Source: an uncultured bacterium
GTDB lineage: Bacteria > Bacillota > Clostridia > Lachnospirales > Lachnospiraceae
Direction: 5' to 3'
DNA: 64,000 bases
Assembly (NCBI GenBank): GCA_947647735.1
Contig: CANSLJ010000008.1
Location: 1 to 64,000, forward strand
Each line of letters opens with the position of its first letter. The first letter of the stretch is position 1. A model generated the notes under the pieces. It was given only the letters and a program-made list of their open reading frames with translations, searched no databases and was not told the DNA's origin. The position numbers and the translations under genes were made by a program. Of this stretch, positions 1 through 8,023 are shown piece by piece.

Positions 1-268
1 TTCCCTCTGATTTTCCGTACAGTCTGCAAAGTGTTTCAAGCTCCGTCTGCGTGAGTGTATTGGTATAAGGCTTGTAATTTTCCGTGATAAAAACCCCACC
101 GCCCTCGCCCGGCTTTGTGTAAACCGGGTAGTCAAAAGATAATGCGATAATATCATTCATTATCGTGCGCCTTGAAACATCCAGTTCCCATGCAAGCTCC
201 CTCATTGTCATGTGCCCTTTGGCAGATAAAATGCTGATGATTTCCATTCTCCGGTGTGCAGTGTCCAT
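1..268 (-). CDS. HTH (DeoR/type 11-like) transcriptional regulator, partial
   Basis: The 5' part of a regulator gene whose 3' end lies beyond the left edge of the window. The readable 89 residues start MDTAHRRMEIISIL and form a winged helix-turn-helix at about residues 5-50 (TMRELAWELDVSRRTIMNDI), followed by a basic glycine-rich wing (YTKPGEGGGVF) and the start of a linker (TLTQTELETL). The ATG follows GGGAGG at a good distance. The next gene upstream is a paralogue with the same layout, including a matching TLTQEQLE segment, so the two arose by tandem duplication. Pairs like this are common near mobilization genes of Firmicutes elements. The ligand and targets are not visible. Confidence 0.75.
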   Translation of the reverse strand, partial: MDTAHRRMEIISILSAKGHMTMRELAWELDVSRRTIMNDIIALSFDYPVYTKPGEGGGVFITENYKPYTNTLTQTELETLCRLYGKSEG

Positions 269-288
269 GCCACGCCTCCCGTCATTTT

Positions 289-627
289 CTATGTAAAACT
301 TCCGCAGTACGGTCCAAATTCATGTATGATTGACAGGACAATTTTCCTGTCCTCTGAACCACAGGTCACAGCCATTTTTTCCAAGCATTCCAACTGTTCC
401 TGCGTGAGCGTGTTCTGGTGCTGCCCCACACCGTCCACAAGGAGATAGCCGCCGTCATATCCCTGTTTTGCGATAATGGGAAGTTCTTCGCCTATGATGT
501 CAAAGTCCCTGCGTATGGCTTTCCTGCCGACACCGTACATCTTCATCATTTCCGACGTGGTCAGCTTTTTCCCCGACAGCAACATACGCTCAATATCACG
601 CCGCCGCTGGAATGTATTGTCCTTCAT
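289..627 (-). CDS. HTH (DeoR/type 11-like) transcriptional regulator, small
   Basis: A 112-aa protein with an N-terminal winged helix-turn-helix (residues about 8-60, core EMMKMYGVGRKAIRRDFDII), a wing (KQGYDGGYLLVDG) and a C-terminal helical tail that ends early compared with WYL-type regulators, so no ligand-binding domain is present. The start is supported by a near-perfect ribosome binding site (AAAGGAGGTGAAAC before ATG). It ends 20 nt before the start of the next gene, a paralogue, so the two are probably co-transcribed. The pair sits opposite mobC across the oriT-like region and may control transfer genes of the element. That role is inferred from context only. Confidence 0.75.
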   Translation of the reverse strand: MKDNTFQRRRDIERMLLSGKKLTTSEMMKMYGVGRKAIRRDFDIIGEELPIIAKQGYDGGYLLVDGVGQHQNTLTQEQLECLEKMAVTCGSEDRKIVLSIIHEFGPYCGSFT

Positions 628-738
628 GTTTCACCTCCTTTCGCTGTTTGATTCCCTGTGGGTATTATAGAAAAAGTAATGTTTCCTCTATGGCTACGTT
701 CCTCAAAAAATTTGATTATTTTTTCAAAAACGGTAAAA

Positions 739-905
739 GTTATCCCGACTTTTTTCTGAAAGAATCCCGTATTTATCCGTGCTGCAAAAAAAGTCGGGAT
801 AACGAATAGCAAGCACTGCCTGTGTTCCCTCACAGGCTTCAATTTTCCCAAGTTCCCCCGAAGCGGAAACTTGAAAAAATTGCTTGTAGGGGGGAAGTTT
901 CCCCC
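739..905. other. oriT-like hairpin-rich intergenic region
   Basis: The 420-nt gap between the regulator pair and mobC carries no convincing gene. It contains a perfect 17-bp inverted repeat (739-755 with 787-803, core GTTATCCCGAC / GTCGGGATAAC), a 7-bp hairpin (818-837, GCCTGTG / CACAGGC), an imperfect hairpin around 849-873 and a C-rich/G-rich hairpin at about 887-905. Further right, close to mobC, is a CCCCCGTAACGGGACAG stretch at about 985-1001. Inverted repeats just upstream of a relaxosome accessory gene are the usual place for a transfer origin. No nick site can be assigned from sequence alone. Confidence 0.4.
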
Positions 906-1051
906 TAACCCCCTCTGCGCTCAAAAATCACAAAATATCCTGCCAAAATTTCTGATTTTTTCACTCATTTTTTTGCATGAATATCCCCCGTAACGGGACA
1001 GAAGATTGTGTAAAATACTTTCAGCAATCCATTACAGAAAGGACGTAAAAA

Positions 1052-1393
1052 ATGGCAAACAGAGAACGCAAAAACGAGCTGAAAATATATCTAAGTGATG
1101 ACGAGCAGTACATACTGGAACAGAAAGTAAAAGCCTCCGGCATGAAAAGCAAATCCGCTTTCCTGCGCCGCCAAATTTTGTACGGTTTTGTCTATGACAT
1201 TGACTATTCCGAACTTCAGGAATACAATGCTGCGCTTGGCAAAATCGGGAATAATCTGAACCAGATAGCAAAGCGCATGAATGCCACAGGAAACGTCTAT
1301 GCCGCTGATGTAAAGCAAGTAAAAGAGCTAATGAAAAAGGTGTGGGAGACACATAAGTCCATGCTCTCAAAACAGCCTTACATGAAGCAGTAA
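1052..1393 (+). CDS. mobC: MobC-family relaxosome accessory protein
   Basis: A 113-aa basic protein of the MobC/plasmid mobilization relaxosome family. Residues about 1-45 (NELKIYLSDDEQYILEQKVK...KSAFLRRQIL) match the ribbon-helix-helix-like DNA-binding start, and the LGKIGNNLNQIAKRMNATG segment (about 65-85) is the family signature. Such proteins bind oriT and help the relaxase nick DNA during conjugative mobilization. The ATG follows AGAAAGGACG. A relaxase gene is expected immediately downstream but none is present. Instead there is a noncoding gap and an IS66 remnant, so this is probably an orphan left by deletion of a mobilizable element. Confidence 0.85.
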   Translation: MANRERKNELKIYLSDDEQYILEQKVKASGMKSKSAFLRRQILYGFVYDIDYSELQEYNAALGKIGNNLNQIAKRMNATGNVYAADVKQVKELMKKVWETHKSMLSKQPYMKQ

Positions 1394-1509
1394 ACTGAAA
1401 CAGAATTTCTGCTGAAAAATAGGGCAGTGCCAGTCAAATTTCTTTCACAATTCTGTATGCTTAAAAACACAATAAAATCTAAAATCAGACAAATTTCGCA
1501 CTATCAAAA

Positions 1510-1554
1510 AAGGTGTACCGCAATGAAGTTTTTTCCTTCCTTGCGATATACCTT
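1510..1554. other. imperfect hairpin in the gap after mobC
   Basis: AAGGTGTACCGCAA (1510-1523) pairs with TTGCGATATACCTT (1541-1554) through 13 of 14 positions, including one G-U pair. There is no T-run after it, so it is not a standard terminator. It may be an end of a lost element. Nothing else is recognisable between mobC and the IS66 remnant. Confidence 0.3.
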
Positions 1555-1673
1555 GATGTGTGCAGTATGCTATTAACTTTGATAAATTTTCTAATTCGAT
1601 ACTTATGTATTTTCCGTTTTATTTTCATTATTTGCTATGTTCCAATCTGAATGTATTTTGATACAGACTCTAA

Positions 1674-2081
1674 AGGAAAGAGTTATCAGGGAAAGGGAGC
1701 AGCAGCTTTTCTGAAGAAAAGATTGCAGAGTATGAGCAGGATTATCTGGGACTGATCAAAAAGGGACGGGAGGAGAATGAAAAAACATCCTGCAGATATG
1801 CAAGATCCGATGAGAAAAGCCTTCTCAACCGGATGGAAAAATATGCCCATAACCATCTGCTGTTCCTGCATGATCTTACAGTGCCTTTCGAGAACAACAT
1901 TTCGGAAAGGGATCTGAGGAAAGCAAAGAACAGACAGAAAATGGCGGGAGGTTTCAGGAAAGAGAGCGGACACCGGATGTACTGCTCGATCCTGACGGTC
2001 ATAGAAACATTAAAGCGGAGGGATACGGGAATCCTCGAAAATATCAGACAGTTATTCATGGGAACACCGGCTATTTTCTAG
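1674..2081 (+). pseudogene. IS66-family transposase, C-terminal fragment
   Basis: An open frame of about 135 residues that begins directly after an in-frame TAA and lacks a start. It encodes the end of an IS66 TnpC transposase: the final part of the DDE domain (HDLTVPFENNISERDLR, with the conserved Glu/Asn of the family) followed by the IS66 C-terminal segment (KMAGGFRKESGHRMYCSIL...TLKRR). Full-length TnpC is roughly four times longer, so the N-terminal zinc and catalytic parts are gone. The fragment abuts a truncated LysR gene, which suggests that insertion and later deletion removed sequence on both sides. Confidence 0.85.
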
Positions 2082-2084
2082 CCG

Positions 2085-2327
2085 GTGCTATATCCAGTTA
2101 ATCATTTGAAGGCTGAACTGTTACAAAAGGATATTGTTTTGAATCCTCATATAAAAGTACAAAGTATAGAAGCAGTAAAAAGATGTGTTATGAATAATCT
2201 GAAATTTGCAATTGTGCCCAACTATTTTGTTGTGGAAGAATTGAAAAACAACTCCTTAATGTCTATTAGAACGGAACTTGATTATATAATATATCACTCC
2301 ATTTACGTCTATCACAAAAATAAATAG
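2085..2327 (+). pseudogene. LysR-family regulator, C-terminal fragment
   Basis: An 80-residue frame that starts just 3 nt after the IS66 stop. It reads as the last part of a LysR substrate-binding domain: VQSIEAVKRCVMNNLKFAIVPNYFVVEELKNNSL is the typical effector-domain segment in which the regulator is said to be 'always active, invisible to' a given position, followed by the closing strand YIIYHSIYVYHKNK. No DNA-binding domain is present and no good ribosome binding site precedes the nominal GTG. This is most likely the 3' scar of a gene cut by the IS66 insertion or deletion. Confidence 0.7.
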
Positions 2328-2409
2328 ATAAGCCCGCAAATGGAGTTAGCAGAGGATTTATTAATAAAGTTTGTACGCAGATATTTTCTTAAATAATAAT
2401 ATTTCGTTA

Positions 2410-3336
2410 TCAATATCCTACCCATTCCGGTTGTCCTTCTCCCACAGCCTTTTCTACAGTTGAAATCCAATCTGCAATCTGCTGTAACCGAATCTGCAGT
2501 TCCTCGAAAGTGACCTCACCCTCTTCTGCCTGATTCCATAATTCTGCAAGTGCATACTTCACTCCATCTTCAGGATAAAACACACTGTCATGGTGCAAAT
2601 TTTGTAATAAAGCACCTGTTCCATCCTTATCACACTTTCCATTAATAGAAATATGTTTCGCTTCCCATCCCTCTACTGTTCTCCTAACACGATAAGTATC
2701 TGTATGTCCATGACGTCTTGTGTACACTCTAAAAGTCATCTCTCTGTCCAAAGTCAAATCACCCTTAACATTCATAACTGCTCCTTTTCCCAAAATATCT
2801 TTGCGCATTTGTTGCAACATATGATAATGGTCGTAAAAGTCTACGATCCCATTCTCCGGTATTCTCCCGCTATTCACCATTAAATATTCTGGTATAATCG
2901 GTAACCGTCCCCAATGAATTACCTGCACAACATGTTGTAGTTGAGCTTTATACATCTCATTCAAGGTTTTATAATCAAAATCCCAATGCTTTCTAGATTC
3001 ATACTTATCCTCAAAACGCCCAAAAGTCTTTTCAAACAGCACCTGAGCATCTTCCAAATTCCCCTTCGCCTGGTCATGCCGCTTAATAACTTCCTTTACC
3101 CAATAGCTCATCTTTTTTGCTAAAACATATTTGGATCCTGTCATATCAAAAAACTCATTACAATAAAGCAACAAATCTCTTTGCCTAAAGTAAAAATATT
3201 GGGTAATTTCAGTTCGACTGTATTGACGATTCAACTCATACCCATTATCCAAAATTCCCTTGACAATAGAAATTTTTAGGTTCCTCTTTCTCGCTTCACA
3301 CTCCAATTGTTCATCATCCAACCAAATTTCTTTCAT
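2410..3336 (-). CDS. uncharacterised 308-aa protein, last gene of conflict operon
   Basis: I do not recognise this family. The 308-aa protein has no signal peptide or membrane segment. It starts with a charged region (MKEIWLDDEQLECEARKRN), has a mixed middle with several aromatic residues (about 45-60 and 110-165), a strand-rich part (LTLDREMTFRVYTRRHGHTD, about 195-225) and an acidic helical C-terminus (about 255-300) ending in WVGY. CDKDGTGAL at about 235-243 could be a metal-binding loop. Its ATG overlaps the stop of the radical SAM gene by 4 nt (ATGA), so translation is coupled and the product likely works with that enzyme, as partner, substrate or adaptor. This role is inference. Confidence 0.8.
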   Translation of the reverse strand: MKEIWLDDEQLECEARKRNLKISIVKGILDNGYELNRQYSRTEITQYFYFRQRDLLLYCNEFFDMTGSKYVLAKKMSYWVKEVIKRHDQAKGNLEDAQVLFEKTFGRFEDKYESRKHWDFDYKTLNEMYKAQLQHVVQVIHWGRLPIIPEYLMVNSGRIPENGIVDFYDHYHMLQQMRKDILGKGAVMNVKGDLTLDREMTFRVYTRRHGHTDTYRVRRTVEGWEAKHISINGKCDKDGTGALLQNLHHDSVFYPEDGVKYALAELWNQAEEGEVTFEELQIRLQQIADWISTVEKAVGEGQPEWVGY

Positions 3337-4394
3337 CTCTCTTTCCCTTTTCTACACTTATTAATATTAAAAATCTGACATCCCCCATGGCAAAAGGGAT
3401 ATTGATTACATTCACTACAATCATTAATGGGATATTCCTGCTTTCCTGGTGTTTTCAGAGCATTTCTCATCTTCAAAAACAATTCTCCTGTCTGCCATGC
3501 CTCCTGCAAAGTCATTTTGGTTAAATCAATCCCAGACCATTCTGTATCACGCATAAAAGAACAAGGATACATAAACGAATCTTCCGCAATAAATGCAGAA
3601 AATCTAGCCGCTTCACAAAACTCAACAGTCTCAAGTATCAATTTGGGTTCAGATATTGTCAAATAAGAAATCATACAGCTGTCAAAACCTATTTTGCAGT
3701 CCTTAATTTGATTTACAGCATTAAGAAATTCCTGAAGATTATCGTCATCCGTTAAACACCAATCATCTGTACTATGTATAGGCTTATAATTCAAAAAAAT
3801 AATGGCATTGATTTGTTGTAACACTTCCGTTTCTTCATGCAGTAGTCTAATCGCCTCTTTGATTGTCTGCTTGCTTAATAAAAAGTGAATATTTACTTTG
3901 ATATCATACTTTTTACACTCCGATATCACTTTTTGTGCATCTAAATAAGGGGCGTACCAGCTAACTGCCAACGCGCCACAAAATTCCTTTGTTGCCCGAT
4001 AGATTTCTTCTGTCATCCCTTGCCCATTAGTGGTATAGGAAGGAATAATAAAATGTCTTCTGGTCTGTTCCAAAATCTGTATAAAATTCGGATGTTGATT
4101 GGGATTGCCACCGCCTAAAGCGATCTGCAATACTCCCGCCTGCTGTGCTTGTTCCAATAATCTGCAATATTCCACCAACTTCATATGTTGGCCCAAAGGA
4201 TTCGATGCACGATAGCAGAAGTTGCATCCTCTTTCGCAATAATTAGTTATTGAAATATCCAACAACTCTGGTCCCTTTAAGTTACAAAAAGGATCTTCTC
4301 CAGAATAGCCCATTCGAATGAAAGCTCCTGACTTTCTGTCAAAAAATATGATATACCCACTTTCTTGATACCTTCTAAACAGTACATCCCCCAC
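3333..4394 (-). CDS. radical SAM/SPASM-domain enzyme
   Basis: A 353-aa radical SAM protein. The [4Fe-4S]-SAM cluster cysteines are C53, C57 and C60 in NYCERGCNFCYRAS (CX3CX2C), and a GGGNP motif (about 94-98) takes the place of the usual GGEP SAM-binding motif. The C-terminus (about 270-350) is a cysteine-rich SPASM-like region (FMYPCSF; CSECNQYPFCHGGC), which binds extra Fe-S clusters in enzymes that modify peptides or proteins. The start is GTG with a GGAGG about 10 nt upstream inside the preceding gene. It lies between the NSSS protein and the 308-aa gene, overlapping the latter. The best guess is post-translational modification of an operon neighbour. The chemistry is unknown. Confidence 0.88.
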   Translation of the reverse strand: MGDVLFRRYQESGYIIFFDRKSGAFIRMGYSGEDPFCNLKGPELLDISITNYCERGCNFCYRASNPLGQHMKLVEYCRLLEQAQQAGVLQIALGGGNPNQHPNFIQILEQTRRHFIIPSYTTNGQGMTEEIYRATKEFCGALAVSWYAPYLDAQKVISECKKYDIKVNIHFLLSKQTIKEAIRLLHEETEVLQQINAIIFLNYKPIHSTDDWCLTDDDNLQEFLNAVNQIKDCKIGFDSCMISYLTISEPKLILETVEFCEAARFSAFIAEDSFMYPCSFMRDTEWSGIDLTKMTLQEAWQTGELFLKMRNALKTPGKQEYPINDCSECNQYPFCHGGCQIFNINKCRKGKER

Positions 4395-4396
4395 AA

Positions 4397-4813
4397 CTAC
4401 CAGCCTCCAATTTGACCATTAAAGTAAATATCCTCTTCGCACAATACAAAACTCTCCATACAAAAATATACTTCGGCAGAAGAATATCCATCAGAACTTA
4501 ATTTTCCAAAATAAACTTTTCTTCCCTCCTGCAAAAGCTGATTTACTTTTTGAACAACTTCATTGGAATACCCATTTTCTGTCAAAAAAGTCCTGATTTC
4601 CTTTGGTTCCTTATTACATTCTTTCATATAGGAAAATAAATCCTGTTTATTTTTATTTATTGCTTCAAATAAGTCTTCAAAAATTATATTCATAGGAGAT
4701 TCGCCGTCAACCCCAATAGCTTTCAAAAAACTCTTCTCACTCCAATTTTCTTTCATCGAAATGATAAAAGAGGTTGAGGAACTATTTGTCACAAAATCTT
4801 GCCTTATTTTCAT
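4397..4813 (-). CDS. 138-aa NSSS-leader protein, candidate radical SAM substrate
   Basis: A small cytoplasmic protein that opens with MKIRQDFVTNSSSTSFI, a recurrent N-terminal motif (K-I-R-x-x-F-V-[ST]-N-S-S-S-[ST]-S-F) seen in many otherwise unrelated small bacterial proteins. The rest is acidic and helical (about 25-95), then strand-forming (GRKVYFGKLSSDGYSSAEVYF), and it ends in FNGQIGGW. Its ATG overlaps the stop of the 134-aa gene by 4 nt, and the ribosome binding site of the radical SAM gene lies inside its last codons, so the three are translationally coupled. A conserved leader-like start directly before a SPASM enzyme makes it the prime substrate candidate, but no core or cleavage site is evident. 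Confidence 0.8.
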   Translation of the reverse strand: MKIRQDFVTNSSSTSFIISMKENWSEKSFLKAIGVDGESPMNIIFEDLFEAINKNKQDLFSYMKECNKEPKEIRTFLTENGYSNEVVQKVNQLLQEGRKVYFGKLSSDGYSSAEVYFCMESFVLCEEDIYFNGQIGGW

Positions 4814-5214
4814 AAATTAATATCCTCCAGTACTTGATTCAATATTTTTATTCCTTTCTCATCATACCTTATTATATTTTCAACATTGTAACTACTAAAT
4901 GACGGTCGCAATTTAAGAAGAGTCTGATTTTGGTTTAACTCAAACAAAGCAATCTCATCTCTTTCGAGAAGTTCCTTTTGGTACAGATAAGTTTCAAAAT
5001 CACCATATTCTTGCGCATAATAATCCTGGTATTCCTGTCTCAAGTCCTTGGAATATCGAAAAAAATCCCAGAAGATTTTAAGAGAATAACAATATGCAAA
5101 AGAATTTTTCCTCATACTCAAATGTCGGCAAAGTTCTCTTTCAAAGCCTTCCAATGAAAACATCTTTCGAGTCACACAATAATACGTTTCTTCTCCAAAT
5201 AAAATAATCTTCAT
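4810..5214 (-). CDS. uncharacterised 134-aa protein of conflict operon
   Basis: I do not recognise this protein. It has 134 residues, no signal peptide or membrane segment, an N-terminal strand (MKIILFGEETYYCVT), a basic helical region (about 25-60), a very aromatic and acidic stretch (EYQDYYAQEYGDFETYLYQ, about 60-80) and a C-terminal region with LKLRPSFSSYNVENIIRYDEKG. The ATG follows AGGAG at normal distance and lies about 10 nt after the protease-STAND stop. It sits between the sensor/effector pair and the modification genes, so it may be an adaptor or regulator. That is a positional inference only. Confidence 0.8.
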   Translation of the reverse strand: MKIILFGEETYYCVTRKMFSLEGFERELCRHLSMRKNSFAYCYSLKIFWDFFRYSKDLRQEYQDYYAQEYGDFETYLYQKELLERDEIALFELNQNQTLLKLRPSFSSYNVENIIRYDEKGIKILNQVLEDINL

Positions 5215-5223
5215 ACCCTTCTC

Positions 5224-8013
5224 CTATTCTATCTTATCCCCCAATACAAATTCAAAAACTGTTGACAGATTCTGCAAAGTACGATTTTTATAACGATTGT
5301 TTTCATAAAGATTATGTAGTCTTTCATCCTGATTACCTAGTTCTAACCCCAATAGACCTTCCAGAATATCTATGACATTTCCCTGAATCAAACTACTATC
5401 ATGTGTATTCATTTCTTGTAGCAATACTACTGCTATATCAGGCGTATTCTGATATAAATTCTCCCATAATTGCAACGTATCTGAATGACGCAACTCAAAA
5501 AGATATATTGTCAACCTAAACAACTCTCTGTGAACTAAATTCCACTCTTCCTCCCCCATACAACCCAACAAGTCTCGTACTAAATAATTATATGGGTATA
5601 CCGCTTTTGGGGAATCTTGATATAGCAACTTATAGTCATCTTTTATATGAACTCCAAACATTTCTCGCATAAAACGATGATATTCTCCCATGTCAACAAT
5701 TATTTCATCCATAAGTTCAAATAGAATTTTGATATTCAGGTTACGAAAGCAGTCACAGTCATAACGCATAAGCAAATAATTAACTACCCGACGTCCGTAG
5801 CTTCCATGCTGCAAAACTTGCTCCTTCCATTTTGCAACATCTTCATAAGACAAATAATCGTCTTGTACTCCCCAAATATATAACCAATACAATTCATCAT
5901 ATTCAGGTGCTTTTTCAACGATAGGCCCCAAATCTTTCTGATATCTCGTCCGGGACAAATAAAATACATACTTCTGAACGCCCTCTCGGATCGTCAGGTT
6001 GTTCTCTCGCATTCCTTTCCAAAACTGCATAAAAACATCTTCTTTACTAAAATGTTCCAACACATAATTAGTAATACAAAAATCACGAAACTCATCAAAT
6101 GTAAAACTAATGGTCATACTCTTTTTTTCAAGAATGCCGGACTTGATTATCTGCTCATCTTTAAAAATCACCTCATTCTCCAGCATCTTAATCAAAATTC
6201 TTTCTTCCTCTTGAGTAAAAACACTGACCGGTACATGAAAAAATTCCTTTTTTTCAATCATGTACCCGACTATTTTATCCAGCAACATATATAATATATT
6301 ATTTTGATTTAATACAACTTCATTTCCATGATACTCCTTGGCCTTTTTTTCAATATATTGCTGGAACACCTCATATTTATACACATCATATAAATATATT
6401 TGCTGTTGATGCTCATTTACCTCACAAAAAAATCGAAGCAACAACACATCATCAGTAAGCAAATCATAAGCTCTCTGCGACAGAGCATTTGGTCTAATAG
6501 ATATATCAAAATACTGCATATATCCACTGAAGATTCTATTTTTGAAGTCATCACCAGTATGCCACATATCCATTTTTTTATAACGTTCCTGATAACTACC
6601 TTCTTCAATAACTCCGAATCTTTCCTGAAACAATTCATTTCTTGTTGACATTATCACTTTAATATAAGGATATTGCTCACATTCTTCCAAGAAATCTCGC
6701 ATACACTGACCAAAATTTTCTATCAACGTATTTTCATTCAACCCATCAATGATTATCATTACTGGACGCTTTGTCCGCTCCCATTCCCGCAACAATATCT
6801 TATGTACATACTCCATTGAATATTGCTCATTCATTGTCAGTTGTTTATGAATATATAACATGGGGCTTTGGTTGAACTGATATGCATTATAATATAAAAC
6901 CAGATATCCTTTTCTAATCAAAAAATTAGTGGTAAAATCACATAGAAAGTTCGTTTTTCCCTGCCCTGCATCTTTCGTAAGCAATAGATATTTTTTTGAA
7001 GCATACTCCAGATTTTCTGCCCATTCTCCCATGGCAAACCTAATCGAGCTATTTAATAAATTTTGCTTAATGTTATAAAATTCCGCCCAAACTACTTCTC
7101 GCTCATATATACGCTCCTCTAACAAACGAATATTATCAACAGCCATTTGAATCTTTTTTGTTAATTCAAGAGTGACCTTCTCTACATTATCAACTGTTAC
7201 TGATACATTTAAGCTGTTGAAGTCAATTTCATTCCCTTCTTTTTTCAATACTGCATTAATTTCTTGAAAATCTAATTTCATTATTTCTCTTAATGTCTTG
7301 GTCACAAACAGAAAAGGTTCTGCAAAATACCGAGCCTTCTCTTTATAATCCCCTTCCTCCACAAAAATGCTAGGAATATACTTCTTACTATGCAAATTCT
7401 TGTTAAGTTGCATCTCCGTATACGTCTTTGATTTCTCAAATATTTGAATCAGATACTCATTTCCACATTTAGTCGCTTCAGGCAGTAAAGGTTTGAACAT
7501 TTTTACTGTAGTCATCCGAATTCCAAGTAAACCCATACGATTGGAAGATTGCATTTGTAAGATTCCCACGATTCTCCCGTCACAAAATACTGGTGAACCA
7601 GATAGTCCCACATAATCTTCCGCACTTCCTGTAACAATATTTATCAATGAACAATCCCATACATTTGAAGTTTCTACAGTATGAAATCCCGTTCCTGTGA
7701 TCTCATGTGTTTTTTGCTGTGTACCGATATATCCTTGAATTAACCAGTTAGAAGATTCGTCTAATATTTCGTCGTCAGAAAAAGCTTGTACCTTCCAAGG
7801 AAAATTTTTCTCTGCTTCCAATAGGGCAACACCATTCATAGAATTGTTTTTCTTAATAGGTATTTCACATCCTGATATTTCAACAGTGTGTCCATTCCCA
7901 CATACCACATGCTCTGCTGTCAAAATCCATGTGTCCGTAATAATAATTCCGGTTCCATACTGTATTACTTCATCGTTATAATAACTTTTGACCCTTACAA
8001 TATAGTTTTCCAT
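5224..8013 (-). CDS. trypsin-like protease fused to NACHT/STAND NTPase
   Basis: A 929-aa protein. Residues about 15-180 form a trypsin/HtrA-like protease domain with His35 (LTAEHVV) and Ser138 in GLSGSPVF. The usual catalytic Asp position (x-D-I-A-L) reads G61-V-A-L-L. A helical linker includes KKYIPSIFVE (about 210-219). The NTPase has Walker A DAGQGKT (348-354) and Walker B VMIIIDGLNE (418-427), then winged-helix/helical regions and a long helical C-terminus (about 600-929) suited to sensing. STAND proteins of this layout act as immune receptors: ligand binding and NTP hydrolysis drive oligomerisation that activates the effector domain, here the protease. GAGG precedes the ATG. The gene follows the MBL gene by 10 nt. 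It resembles AVAST-type defence NTPases (from memory). Confidence 0.9.
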   Translation of the reverse strand: MENYIVRVKSYYNDEVIQYGTGIIITDTWILTAEHVVCGNGHTVEISGCEIPIKKNNSMNGVALLEAEKNFPWKVQAFSDDEILDESSNWLIQGYIGTQQKTHEITGTGFHTVETSNVWDCSLINIVTGSAEDYVGLSGSPVFCDGRIVGILQMQSSNRMGLLGIRMTTVKMFKPLLPEATKCGNEYLIQIFEKSKTYTEMQLNKNLHSKKYIPSIFVEEGDYKEKARYFAEPFLFVTKTLREIMKLDFQEINAVLKKEGNEIDFNSLNVSVTVDNVEKVTLELTKKIQMAVDNIRLLEERIYEREVVWAEFYNIKQNLLNSSIRFAMGEWAENLEYASKKYLLLTKDAGQGKTNFLCDFTTNFLIRKGYLVLYYNAYQFNQSPMLYIHKQLTMNEQYSMEYVHKILLREWERTKRPVMIIIDGLNENTLIENFGQCMRDFLEECEQYPYIKVIMSTRNELFQERFGVIEEGSYQERYKKMDMWHTGDDFKNRIFSGYMQYFDISIRPNALSQRAYDLLTDDVLLLRFFCEVNEHQQQIYLYDVYKYEVFQQYIEKKAKEYHGNEVVLNQNNILYMLLDKIVGYMIEKKEFFHVPVSVFTQEEERILIKMLENEVIFKDEQIIKSGILEKKSMTISFTFDEFRDFCITNYVLEHFSKEDVFMQFWKGMRENNLTIREGVQKYVFYLSRTRYQKDLGPIVEKAPEYDELYWLYIWGVQDDYLSYEDVAKWKEQVLQHGSYGRRVVNYLLMRYDCDCFRNLNIKILFELMDEIIVDMGEYHRFMREMFGVHIKDDYKLLYQDSPKAVYPYNYLVRDLLGCMGEEEWNLVHRELFRLTIYLFELRHSDTLQLWENLYQNTPDIAVVLLQEMNTHDSSLIQGNVIDILEGLLGLELGNQDERLHNLYENNRYKNRTLQNLSTVFEFVLGDKIE

Positions 8014-8023
8014 TTCTATACCT

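Noticed and set aside
739-803. 17-bp inverted repeat as a Rho-independent terminator
   Set aside because: The T-run lies inside the stem rather than after it, on both strands, so it does not fit an intrinsic terminator.
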